In this document: positions 1 to 6,499 of the stretch, piece after piece
Layout: each line of letters begins with the position of its first letter
Numbering within the stretch: the first letter of the stretch is position 1
Assembly: GCA_003155175.1 (NCBI GenBank)
Contig: PMFP01000072.1
Location: 4,158-11,102, forward strand
DNA: 6,945 nt
Source: Vulcanimicrobiota bacterium
GTDB lineage: Bacteria; Vulcanimicrobiota; Vulcanimicrobiia; Vulcanimicrobiales; Vulcanimicrobiaceae
Reading direction: 5' to 3'
Made by a program: the position numbers and the translations under genes
The notes under the pieces: model-generated
Databases searched by the model: none
The model's input: the letters and a program-made list of their open reading frames with translations, nothing else
What the model was told of the DNA's origin: nothing

Positions 1-243
1 GCCGACGAATCCATCTTCAACCCGAACAAGCACGCGCTGGTGCTGCTGGACGAGCCCGCGCCGCGCGCGGGGGAGGTCTGGATCGAGGAACTCGGGGCGC
101 GCGGGCCGCGTTGCTTCGTCGGCTGGAGGCTTCTCGACGCTGCGGGCCAACCCGTACCGCGCCAGGACGTCGTGGCCGCCGCCGAACGTCTGCTCTGCAA
201 TCCGGCGATCGAGACCGCCCGTTTCCAACAGGACCGCACATGA
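1..243 (+). CDS. 3' end of a small protein with PurS-like C-terminus (partial)
   Basis: The frame is open from the first base of the window and ends at TGA 241-243, giving 80 visible residues; the true start lies upstream. A GTG at 40 could start a 67-residue protein, but the frame continues above it without a stop. The last part (VGW at residues 40-42, then AERLLCNPAIE at 61-71) resembles the end of PurS, the small subunit of FGAM synthase, where a helix is followed by a LLANPVIE-type sequence. FGAM synthase (PurS/PurL/PurQ) makes FGAM from FGAR, glutamine and ATP in purine synthesis. The usual PurS DPxG sequence near the N-terminus is not visible, so a diverged PurS or a PurS domain at the end of a longer protein are both possible. 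Its stop overlaps the ATG of the following purP as ATGA, implying translational coupling and supporting a purine role. The reading frame is secure; the function is tentative. Confidence 0.6.
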   Translation, partial: ADESIFNPNKHALVLLDEPAPRAGEVWIEELGARGPRCFVGWRLLDAAGQPVPRQDVVAAAERLLCNPAIETARFQQDRT

Positions 244-1262
244 ACCGCTCTTATACGATCGCGACGCTCGGGTCGCACTCCGCGCTGCAAATCCTCAAGG
301 GCGCGCACGACGAGGGCTTCCCCACGCTGGCGATCGCGAATCGCGACACCGAGGATCTCTACCGCTCGTACCGCTTCGTGGACGAGATCATCGGGGTGGA
401 CAGCTACTCGGAGTTTCCCGGCCTGCTGGGCGAGCTCGAGAAGCGGAAGGTCATCATCGTGCCGCACGGTTCGTTCGTGGCGTACTTGTCCCTGGAACAG
501 CACAAAGAGATGACGATCCCGTATTTCGGGAACAAGGCGGTGCTGGACTGGGAAGCCAGCCGCGAACTGCAGCGGCAGTGGCTCTCGCGCGCGGGGCTCA
601 CGCTGCCGCGCCAGTTCAAGAACGGGAGCGAGATCGACCGGCCGGTCATCATCAAGCTCTACGGCGCGCAAGGCGGCAAGGGCTACATGTTCATCCGCGA
701 CGCCGCCGACTTCGAGCGCCGCGCCGGGCACCTCAAAGAAGCCTTCGTGATCCAAGAGTACGTCATCGGCGTTCCGCTCTACATTCACTATTTCTACTCG
801 CCGCTGGAAGACCGGCTCGAGATCATGTCCATGGACCGCCGCTACGAGACCAACGTGGATTCGCTCGGCCGCATTCCGGCGGCCGCGCAAGAAGGGATGG
901 ACGTGAGCCCGTCCTACGTGGTCGTCGGCAACCAGGGCGTGAGCTTGCGCGAGTCCATGCTGGCCGAGGCCTATCGCATGGGCGCGAACGTCGTGCGCGT
1001 GAGCAAGGAGATCTGCGGCCCCAAAGGACTGTTCGGCGCGTTCTGCATCGAGACGATCATCACGCCCGACATGCAGTTCTACATCATGGAGATTTCGGCG
1101 CGGATCGTCGCGGGGACCAATCTCTTCATCGACGGGTCGCCGTACTCGTATCTGAACTACTCCGAATCCATGTCCACCGGCCGCCGCATCGCGCGCGAGA
1201 TCAAGAACGCGCTCCTGAGCAACAACTTGCGGGCCGTCCTCGATGATACGAGCGTCCTTTAG
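240..1262 (+). CDS. purP: PurP-family formate-dependent FAICAR synthetase (first paralogue)
   Basis: Predicted 340-residue ATP-grasp enzyme of the PurP family (formate-phosphoribosylaminoimidazolecarboxamide ligase), which converts AICAR, formate and ATP to FAICAR in the cytoplasm, the penultimate step to IMP. Visible family features are GSHSAL near the N-terminus (residues 11-16), YFGNK (95-99), a glycine-rich loop AQGGKGY (143-149) expected to hold ATP phosphates, IQEYVIG (171-177), YFYSP (184-188), DRRYETNVD (199-207), EISARIVAGTN (284-294) carrying the ATP-grasp acidic residue and Asn, and STGRRIAREIK (312-322). From memory, this set looks closest to the Pyrococcus-type PurP rather than the Methanocaldococcus type. 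The start at ATG 240 is chosen because it overlaps the previous stop, has AGGA at 230-233 six bases upstream, and places GSHSAL where the family has it; a longer frame from 111 would add a spurious arginine-rich tail. It is a purine enzyme in an apparently bacterial setting, where PurH normally does this job. Activity is inferred from family membership. Confidence 0.87.
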   Translation: MNRSYTIATLGSHSALQILKGAHDEGFPTLAIANRDTEDLYRSYRFVDEIIGVDSYSEFPGLLGELEKRKVIIVPHGSFVAYLSLEQHKEMTIPYFGNKAVLDWEASRELQRQWLSRAGLTLPRQFKNGSEIDRPVIIKLYGAQGGKGYMFIRDAADFERRAGHLKEAFVIQEYVIGVPLYIHYFYSPLEDRLEIMSMDRRYETNVDSLGRIPAAAQEGMDVSPSYVVVGNQGVSLRESMLAEAYRMGANVVRVSKEICGPKGLFGAFCIETIITPDMQFYIMEISARIVAGTNLFIDGSPYSYLNYSESMSTGRRIAREIKNALLSNNLRAVLDDTSVL

Positions 1263-2379
1263 CCGAGTGGTTTTTCGTCCACGGATTCTCGCGCCGGCGC
1301 TCGCGATCTGCCTGGCCGCGTTCCCGCATGCCGCGCCCGCCGCGTTCGTGGCGGATCCGGTGGCGCTCTATGCCGAGATGAAGAGCGCGTACGACAAAGG
1401 GTCGACCCAGGGCTGGTCGTTTCGCGCGCAAGAATACTATTTCTCGGCGATCGTGAACGCCGGGCGCGCCTACGCGCTGCAGTATCCCAACGACCCAGCC
1501 TTCGCGCAGCTCGCGCTGCTGACGGTGCAGACCGGCAGCGGCATCCACTACGATCCGCTGGTCAATCACGACGCGGCGTCGTGGTACGTGCGGGAGGCTG
1601 CCAACTGGGTGCTCGCGCACTCCGAGGATCCGCAGGCGCTGGCGGGCGCGCACGCGCTGATGGCCGCGGTGGACGCCGAGGACGATCCGAAAGTGCTGGC
1701 CCAGCGCGCGTACGACGACGCGACCGCCAACGTGGCGACGTACCCCGGCGACGTGGACGCCAAGGAGCAGCAGCTCGAAGCGGCGTGGCGCGCGTACCAG
1801 CTCACGCAGGACGCGTCGTGGGAGACGCGCGCGTTCTCACTCGCGGCCGCGCCGGGCTTTCCGCTGGCCAACTTGCCGACGTCGTGGGGGCCGGGGTTCG
1901 TCAAGCGCGCGCGCGACGACGCCGCGGGAACCGGGCCGAGCTCGGCCAACGCGCAACTGGTCGTCGCCCGGCTCAAGAAGCTGGGCAAGCTCGACGAGAT
2001 CGCGTTCACGCACTCGCTGCCGTACGACGTCTACATGGGCACGCTGGCGCCGGCCGACGAATACTTCGGCCGCATGGGAATGTCCATCTTAGGCATGGAG
2101 AACCAGCTCAAGCACATCAACTACATGCTCGACTACAATTACGGCAACCGCGAGAGCGACGAGACGAACTTCGTGCTCGAGGCGGTGTTCGCGATGCACA
2201 AGGTCTACCCGCGCGATCGCGACCTGCCCAAACTGCTCTACGATGCGTATACGACGCTGATGCGGATGGACGACGCGCAGAGCCGCGCCAACGCGGCGCG
2301 CGTGCGCGCGATGCTGACCGTCGAGTACGAGGACTCTCCGCAAGCCCAGACCCTGCTCACCGGCGCCGCGGCCAACTAG
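1243..2379 (+). CDS. Exported alpha-helical protein of unknown function
   Basis: I do not recognise this 378-residue protein. It begins with a Sec-type signal peptide: Arg at 3, 8, 12 and 14, a hydrophobic core about 15-26, and a likely cleavage after APA at 31-33. The rest is soluble, rich in Ala, Asp, Glu and Tyr, and appears mostly helical, with helix pairs that could be TPR-like repeats, but I cannot define a repeat unit. There is no cysteine after residue 23; C23 lies in LAIC, which lacks the small residue needed before a lipobox Cys, so a lipoprotein is unlikely. A stretch around 278-302 (GMENQLKHINYMLDYNYGNR) may be a useful family signature. ATG 1243 overlaps purP by 20 bases; GTG 1267 would avoid the overlap and keep the signal peptide, and neither start has a clear ribosome binding site. 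The stop codon is embedded at the cydA ribosome binding site, so it is probably co-expressed with the oxidase, perhaps acting outside the membrane near it. That role is inference from position only. Confidence 0.8.
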   Translation: MIRASFSRVVFRPRILAPALAICLAAFPHAAPAAFVADPVALYAEMKSAYDKGSTQGWSFRAQEYYFSAIVNAGRAYALQYPNDPAFAQLALLTVQTGSGIHYDPLVNHDAASWYVREAANWVLAHSEDPQALAGAHALMAAVDAEDDPKVLAQRAYDDATANVATYPGDVDAKEQQLEAAWRAYQLTQDASWETRAFSLAAAPGFPLANLPTSWGPGFVKRARDDAAGTGPSSANAQLVVARLKKLGKLDEIAFTHSLPYDVYMGTLAPADEYFGRMGMSILGMENQLKHINYMLDYNYGNRESDETNFVLEAVFAMHKVYPRDRDLPKLLYDAYTTLMRMDDAQSRANAARVRAMLTVEYEDSPQAQTLLTGAAAN

Positions 2380-2383
2380 GAGG
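2378..2383 (+). promoter_or_regulatory. Ribosome binding site of cydA
   Basis: A perfect AGGAGG lies eight bases before the ATG at 2392 and overlaps the TAG stop of the preceding gene. It is the strongest Shine-Dalgarno in the window, it fixes the cydA start, and it suggests that cydA is translated efficiently from the same message as the exported protein gene. Confidence 0.85.
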
Positions 2384-2391
2384 CTTCGACG

Positions 2392-3735
2392 ATGGATGCC
2401 GCGCTGGCCGACCGCCTGCAGTTTGCGTTCACCGTCATGTTCCACTACCTATTTCCGGTCGGCACGATGGGGCTGGCGCCGTTCGTGGCGTGGTACACGT
2501 ACCGCGCTGCCAAGACCGGCGATCCGGATTTGGAGAACGCGGCGCGCTTCTGGCTGAAGATCTTCGCGATCAACTTCGCGGCGGGCGTCGTGACCGGAAT
2601 CCCGATGGAGTTTCAGTTCGGTACGAATTGGGCGACGTTCTCGGCGCGCAGCGGCGCGGTGATCGGACAGCCGCTGGCGATGGAGGGCATCTTCGCCTTC
2701 TTTCTCGAGTCGGTGTTCTTGGGCGTGCTGCTGTACGGGCGCGGCGTCGTCGCGCCGGCCTTCCACACGTTCTCGGCGTTCTGCGTGCTGATCGGCTCGT
2801 GGCTGAGCGCGTACTTCATCGTGGCGACCGACGCGTGGATGCAGGCGCCCAGCGGCTACAAGATCCTCGCTGACGGAACGATCGAGCTGGTGAGCATTTG
2901 GCCGGTGCTGTTCTCGCAGTTCGCGCTCTGGCAGTTCGCGCACGTGCTGTGCGGGGCGCTGGTGGCGGGCGGCTTCATCGTGGCGGGAATCGGTTCGTAC
3001 TATTTGATGTCGAACCGGGAACCGGCGCTCTCGCGGGAGTTCATCCGCACGGGGACGCTGGTGGCGTTCGCGTTTTCGGCGCTGCTGATCTTTCCCACCG
3101 GCGACCGCAACAGCGCCGACGTGACGCACTACCAACCGATTAAACTCGCGGCCATGGAAGGCTTGTTCGAAAGCGAGATCGGCGCGCCGATGGCGATCAT
3201 CGGGATGCCGGACGTGCACGCGCGCAAGCTGATCGACCCGATCTACGTGCCCGACGTGCTGAGCTTTCTCGCGTACGGGAGCGCGTCGGCGCCGGTCAAG
3301 GGGCTGACGGCGTACGCGGACGCGCTGTGGCCGCCGGTCGAGCTGACGTACTACGCCTATCACGTGATGGTCGGGCTGGGCACGATCTTCCTGGGCGTCA
3401 TGGCGATCGCGACGCTGGCGCTGTTTCGCGGGCGGCTGTTCGCGGCGCGTTGGCTGCTGTGGCCGATTCTGCTGCTGATGCCGTTTCCGTACGTCGCGAA
3501 CGAAGCGGGCTGGATCGTGAGCGAGGTCGGACGGCAACCCTGGATCGTCTACGGCATCATGAAGACGGCGGAGGGAACGTCGGCGACGGTCTCGCAGGGC
3601 GAGACGATCTTCACGCTGATCGGATTCCTCGGGATGTACTTCATGCTGGGGCTGCTCTTCGTGTATCTCGTGCTGCGCGAGATTGCGTCGGGGCCCTCGA
3701 ACCATGCGACGCCGGTTGCGGCGGCCGCGCCGTGA
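2392..3735 (+). CDS. cydA: Cytochrome bd quinol oxidase subunit I, short Q-loop type
   Basis: This 447-residue membrane protein carries the three hemes of cytochrome bd, which oxidises quinol and reduces O2 to water with high affinity, contributing to the proton gradient. Landmarks by E. coli comparison are H18 (E. coli H19), MEFQFGTNW (72-80), E98 and E106 (E99, E107) around hemes b595 and d, H184 and M326 as axial ligands of heme b558 (H186, M393), K251 and E256 for quinol (K252, E257), and EAGW with GRQPW (371-384). Hydrophobic segments fit about nine membrane helices. At 447 residues against 522 in E. coli, the Q-loop insertion is missing, which is the common short form. Unusually, H324 occupies the position of E. 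coli R391, which stabilises heme b558. The start is fixed by AGGAGG at 2378. The stop overlaps the cydB start as GTGA. Identity is very secure. Confidence 0.97.
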   Translation: MDAALADRLQFAFTVMFHYLFPVGTMGLAPFVAWYTYRAAKTGDPDLENAARFWLKIFAINFAAGVVTGIPMEFQFGTNWATFSARSGAVIGQPLAMEGIFAFFLESVFLGVLLYGRGVVAPAFHTFSAFCVLIGSWLSAYFIVATDAWMQAPSGYKILADGTIELVSIWPVLFSQFALWQFAHVLCGALVAGGFIVAGIGSYYLMSNREPALSREFIRTGTLVAFAFSALLIFPTGDRNSADVTHYQPIKLAAMEGLFESEIGAPMAIIGMPDVHARKLIDPIYVPDVLSFLAYGSASAPVKGLTAYADALWPPVELTYYAYHVMVGLGTIFLGVMAIATLALFRGRLFAARWLLWPILLLMPFPYVANEAGWIVSEVGRQPWIVYGIMKTAEGTSATVSQGETIFTLIGFLGMYFMLGLLFVYLVLREIASGPSNHATPVAAAAP

Positions 3736-4733
3736 GCGTCGCCGGCTTCGCGGTCGTGGCGTTCATGCTGACGGCATACGTGATTCTGGACGGGTACGAT
3801 TTGGGCGCGGCGCTGGTCTCGCCGCTGGTAGCGCGCGACGAGCGCGAGCGGTCGGCAATCATCGCGACGATCGGGCCGTTCTGGAACGGAAACGAAGTCT
3901 GGCTGATCGCGGCGGGCGGCGCGCTCTTCGCGCTGTTCCCGCGTGCGTACGCGTCGGCGTTTTCCGGATTCTATTTGCCGTTCATCGTGGTGTTGTGGCT
4001 GCTGATTTTGCGCGGCATCGCGCTGGAACTGCGCGATCATTTCCCCAGCCCGCTGTGGCGAGGCTTTTGGGACGTGACGTTCACCGCGTCGAGCGCGCTG
4101 CTGATCGCGATCTTCGGGGTGGCGCTGGGCAATTTGATCCGCGGCGTGCCTTTGGACGAAAAGGGATATTTTCAGGGGACGTTCGCGTTTCTTCTCAATC
4201 CGTACGCGCTGCTGGTCGGCGTGCTGGCCATGGCGACGCTGGCGATGCACGGCGCGAATTTCGTCGCGATGCGCACCGAGGGCGGCATCTACGAACGCGC
4301 GCTGCGCGCGGCTTCGACGCTGTGGTGGTTCGTGGCTGGGCTGTGGATCGCGATGACGGTTGCGACGTTTGCCGTACGCGGCGGCGTTCCGCCGGAGGCG
4401 CCGTGGCTGTACGTCTTACCGGGTTTTTCGCTCGCGGCGCTGGCGCTGGCTCGGGTCGCCGCCGTACGGCGGCATCCGCGGACGGCGTTTGCGGCCAGCG
4501 CGGCGTTCATCGGCTCGTTGCTGGTGACGGCGGCGGCCACGATGTACCCGTATCTGCTGCCCGGCTTTCCGGCCGGACGGTCGGCCGGCGGCATTTCGGT
4601 CGTCAGCGCGGCACCCTCGCCCGTCGCGATGGCCACGGCGCTGACGGCGACGATCCTGGGCATCTGCATCGTCGTTGCGTACTCGCTGCTGGTGGCGCGC
4701 CGGATGCGCGGCAAAGTGAGCGTCGAGGACTAA
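3732..4733 (+). CDS. cydB: Cytochrome bd quinol oxidase subunit II
   Basis: This 333-residue integral membrane subunit pairs with CydA to form the bd oxidase heterodimer; it carries no ligands for heme itself in the known structures. Family signatures seen are LDGYDLG (19-25), IGPFWNGNEVWL (47-58, the hallmark of CydB), LRGIALELR (93-101), HGANF (173-177) and YPYLLPG (272-278). Several hydrophobic segments across the chain agree with the usual eight or so helices. The start is GTG 3732, overlapping the cydA stop by four bases; no ribosome binding site is visible, so translation probably depends on ribosomes finishing cydA. This start places LDGYDLG at the N-terminal distance usual for CydB, whereas the frame extending to 3327 runs inside cydA and is a shadow. 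Only 46 bases follow before the next gene, with no room for a cydX small subunit, and no cydDC exporter is present in the window. Confidence 0.96.
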   Translation: MSVAGFAVVAFMLTAYVILDGYDLGAALVSPLVARDERERSAIIATIGPFWNGNEVWLIAAGGALFALFPRAYASAFSGFYLPFIVVLWLLILRGIALELRDHFPSPLWRGFWDVTFTASSALLIAIFGVALGNLIRGVPLDEKGYFQGTFAFLLNPYALLVGVLAMATLAMHGANFVAMRTEGGIYERALRAASTLWWFVAGLWIAMTVATFAVRGGVPPEAPWLYVLPGFSLAALALARVAAVRRHPRTAFAASAAFIGSLLVTAAATMYPYLLPGFPAGRSAGGISVVSAAPSPVAMATALTATILGICIVVAYSLLVARRMRGKVSVED

Positions 4734-4779
4734 GACCGAGCGGGGCGCGGGCATTTGCGCGTCTAAGTCAATCGGCCTC

Positions 4780-5916
4780 GTGATCGAATCGGTTTCCCGC
4801 GCGCTGGAGGGGTACGACCGCTCCAAGCTCGCCCTCTGTTGCATTGGCAGCCACTCGGCGCTCGAGGTGGCCTACGGCGCGCGCGCGCAGGGGCTGCGAA
4901 ACCTGATCGTGACGGCCCGCGGACGCGAGCGCACCTACACCGATCACTTCCGCCGGCGCGAGGGAGCCTTCCCGCGGGGATGCGTGGACGAGGTGATCGA
5001 TCTGGGCGCGTTCGCCGACATCTTGCTCGACGACGTCCAGGACAGGCTGGTCGCCAAGAACGCGATTTTCGTCGCGAACCGCTCGTTCGAAGTCTACCTG
5101 CACGAGCGCTTTTCGTACGACGAGATCGAGAGCGGGATGCGCGTGCCGTTTTTCGGGAACCGGTATCTGCTGCGCGCAGAAGAGCGCGACGAAGCCGACA
5201 ACCAGTACGCGCTGATGAAACGTGCCGGCGTGCGCCATCCGCGGCAGTTCGCCTCCCCGGCGGAGATCGATCGGCTCGTCATCGTCAAGGCGCCGCACGC
5301 GACCGTCTCGTTCGAGCGCGCGTTCTTCCTTTGTTCCTCGCCCAAGGATTACGCGGCGGTTTCCGAGCGGCTCATCAAAGCGGGCATGGTGACCGAGGCG
5401 GGGCTCGCGAGCGCGGTCATCGAGGAGTACGCGCTCGGGCCGTCGGTCAATTTCAATTTCTTCTACTCGCCGCTGCTGCACGAACTCGAGCTGCTGGGCA
5501 CCGACACGCGGCGCCAAACGAATCTCGAAGGCTTTCGCAGCGTGCCCGTCGCCTCGCTGGACGTTTTACGCGACGTGCCGGTCCGGCTGGAAGAGGCCGG
5601 ACACATCGCGGCGACCGTTACCGAGTCCATGCTGGAGAAGGCCTTCGGCATGGGTGAACGCTTCGTTGCCGCGGCGCGGGAAGCGTCGCCGCCCGGCATC
5701 GTCGGACCGTTCGCGCTGCAATGCATCATCACGGCCGGGCCGCCCAAGGACCTGGTCTGCTACGACGTCTCCCTGCGCATTCCGGGCTCGCCCGGCACGC
5801 GCTTCACGCCCTACTCGGCGTATCGCTGGGGACGGGACGTCTCGGTCGGCGAGCGCATCGCGATGGAGATCGTAATGGCCCGCGACGACAACCGCCTCGC
5901 AGAAATTTTAAGCTAG
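4780..5916 (+). CDS. purP: PurP-family ATP-grasp protein (second, diverged paralogue)
   Basis: This 378-residue protein is clearly homologous to the PurP at 240-1262 along its length but belongs to a different subtype. Shared positions are GSHSALE (23-29), PFFGNR (123-128), RAGVRHPRQF (148-157), EIDRLVIVK (162-170), IEEYALG (214-220), NFFYSP (226-231), the TRRQTNLEGF region (243-252), TESMLEKAFGMGERF (281-295), GPFALQ (309-314) and GERIAMEI (357-364). It has an N-terminal extension of about 12 residues relative to the first copy, as in the Methanocaldococcus-type PurP as I remember it. The glycine-rich loop of the first copy is replaced by APHATVSFERAF (171-182), and where the first has AGTN this one has PGTR (338-341). 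It may therefore be a FAICAR synthetase of the other subtype, a partner of the first, or an enzyme with a changed substrate. GTG 4780 is the only sensible start; no ribosome binding site is evident. Family assignment is firm, reaction less so. Confidence 0.85.
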   Translation: MIESVSRALEGYDRSKLALCCIGSHSALEVAYGARAQGLRNLIVTARGRERTYTDHFRRREGAFPRGCVDEVIDLGAFADILLDDVQDRLVAKNAIFVANRSFEVYLHERFSYDEIESGMRVPFFGNRYLLRAEERDEADNQYALMKRAGVRHPRQFASPAEIDRLVIVKAPHATVSFERAFFLCSSPKDYAAVSERLIKAGMVTEAGLASAVIEEYALGPSVNFNFFYSPLLHELELLGTDTRRQTNLEGFRSVPVASLDVLRDVPVRLEEAGHIAATVTESMLEKAFGMGERFVAAAREASPPGIVGPFALQCIITAGPPKDLVCYDVSLRIPGSPGTRFTPYSAYRWGRDVSVGERIAMEIVMARDDNRLAEILS

Positions 5917-5934
5917 TTTAGCCACTATCTATTG
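5901..5934 (+). promoter_or_regulatory. AT-rich patch, possible internal promoter for tpx and guaA
   Basis: The last codons of purP2 and the following bases form a markedly AT-rich island in an otherwise GC-rich region. It includes a TATCTA (5926-5931) that could act as a -10 element, but no good -35 hexamer lies at the right distance. It could equally be a relaxed leader that keeps the tpx start accessible. The compositional change is seen; the promoter role is a weak inference. Confidence 0.25.
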
Positions 5935-5942
5935 AAAGAGAG
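5935..5942 (+). promoter_or_regulatory. Purine-rich ribosome binding site deciding the tpx start
   Basis: AAAGAGAG lies seven bases before the ATG at 5950, a reasonable if imperfect Shine-Dalgarno. It would fall inside the coding region if the in-frame TTG at 5932 were the start, which argues for ATG 5950. Confidence 0.5.
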
Positions 5943-5949
5943 CAAGCAA

Positions 5950-6492
5950 ATGAGCGCGCAAGACACGATCGAACGAGCCGGGGGCACGAACTTTCAAGGC
6001 AAGCCCATGACGCTGGTCGGGCCGCAGATTGCGGCGGGCGACAAGGCGCCGGACTTTCAGTTGGCGACCAAAGACCTCTCGACCGCGACCTTGGAGACCG
6101 TGCTGGACGGCGGCAAGCGCGCGGCGCTGCTCATCGTGGTCCCGTCGCTGGACACCAGCGTCTGCCAACTCGAATCGCGGAAGTTCAACAAGCGCATCCG
6201 CGAGCTTCCGGACGGCGTGAAGGGCTACGTCGTGAGCGTGGACTTGCCGTTCGCGATGGCGCGCTGGAGCGGCGCGGAAGAAGACGACGTGGAGCTGGAG
6301 ATGCTCTCGGATTACCGCTCGCACGATTTCGGCAAGAACTACGGCGTCTACATCAAGGAACTGGCGCTGCTCGCGCGCGCCACGTTCGTGATCGACAAAG
6401 AGGGCATCGTCCGCTACGCGGAGATCGTGCCGGAGATCGCGAGCGAACCCAACTACGACGAGGCGCTCGCGGCCGCCAAGAGCGCGGTCTAG
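5950..6492 (+). CDS. tpx: Tpx-type thiol peroxidase lacking the resolving cysteine
   Basis: This 180-residue peroxiredoxin of the Tpx group reduces hydrogen peroxide and organic peroxides in the cytoplasm (or periplasm in some species; no signal peptide is seen here). Numbered from ATG 5950, APDFQL is at 33-38, the peroxidatic site PSLDTSVC at 65-72 with Cys72 as attacking residue and Thr69 as its partner, DLPFAMARW at 98-106, SDYRSHDFGKNYGV at 120-133, and ARATFVID with Arg143 at 142-149. Typical Tpx enzymes have a resolving Cys (Cys95 in E. coli, in RFCGAEG); here the aligned residue is Ser107 (AGC codon) in RWSGAEE. There is no other cysteine in the chain, so it must work as a one-Cys enzyme, resolved by an outside thiol, or be altered. 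TTG 5932 would add six residues and is a less likely start. It sits 33 bases after purP2 and seven before guaA. Confidence 0.95.
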   Translation: MSAQDTIERAGGTNFQGKPMTLVGPQIAAGDKAPDFQLATKDLSTATLETVLDGGKRAALLIVVPSLDTSVCQLESRKFNKRIRELPDGVKGYVVSVDLPFAMARWSGAEEDDVELEMLSDYRSHDFGKNYGVYIKELALLARATFVIDKEGIVRYAEIVPEIASEPNYDEALAAAKSAV

Positions 6493-6495
6493 GGA
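6491..6495 (+). promoter_or_regulatory. Ribosome binding site of guaA
   Basis: AGGGA overlaps the end of the tpx stop codon and lies four bases before the ATG at 6500. The spacing is a little short, but it supports that start and ties guaA translation to the tpx message. Confidence 0.5.
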
Positions 6496-6499
6496 CGCA

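Noticed and set aside
1300..1320. Lipoprotein signal in the exported protein (LAIC, Cys23)
   Set aside because: The residue before Cys is Ile rather than Gly, Ala or Ser, and a better signal peptidase I site (APA) follows at 31-33.
1581..2873. 430-codon + strand frame spanning the exported protein and the start of cydA
   Set aside because: Arg- and Ala-rich low-information translation in a different frame that overlaps two well-supported genes; a GC-bias shadow.
2449..3705. Long open frame on the minus strand opposite cydA (418 codons)
   Set aside because: It is extremely rich in Arg, His, Asp and Gln with no recognisable motifs, which is what antisense of a GC-rich membrane-protein gene gives; cydA on the + strand has strong family motifs.
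3327..3731. Upstream extension of the cydB frame into cydA
   Set aside because: The extension translates to an Arg-rich sequence unlike CydB, and the GTG at 3732 puts the conserved LDGYDLG at the usual N-terminal position.
4734..4779. Possible terminator or cydX small gene between cydB and purP2
   Set aside because: Only a four-base GC stem can be drawn, without a T tract, and 46 bases are too few for a small CydX gene. The region shows nothing else.
4768..5517. 249-codon minus-strand frame opposite purP2
   Set aside because: No motifs and shadow-like composition; the + strand encodes PurP across the same bases.
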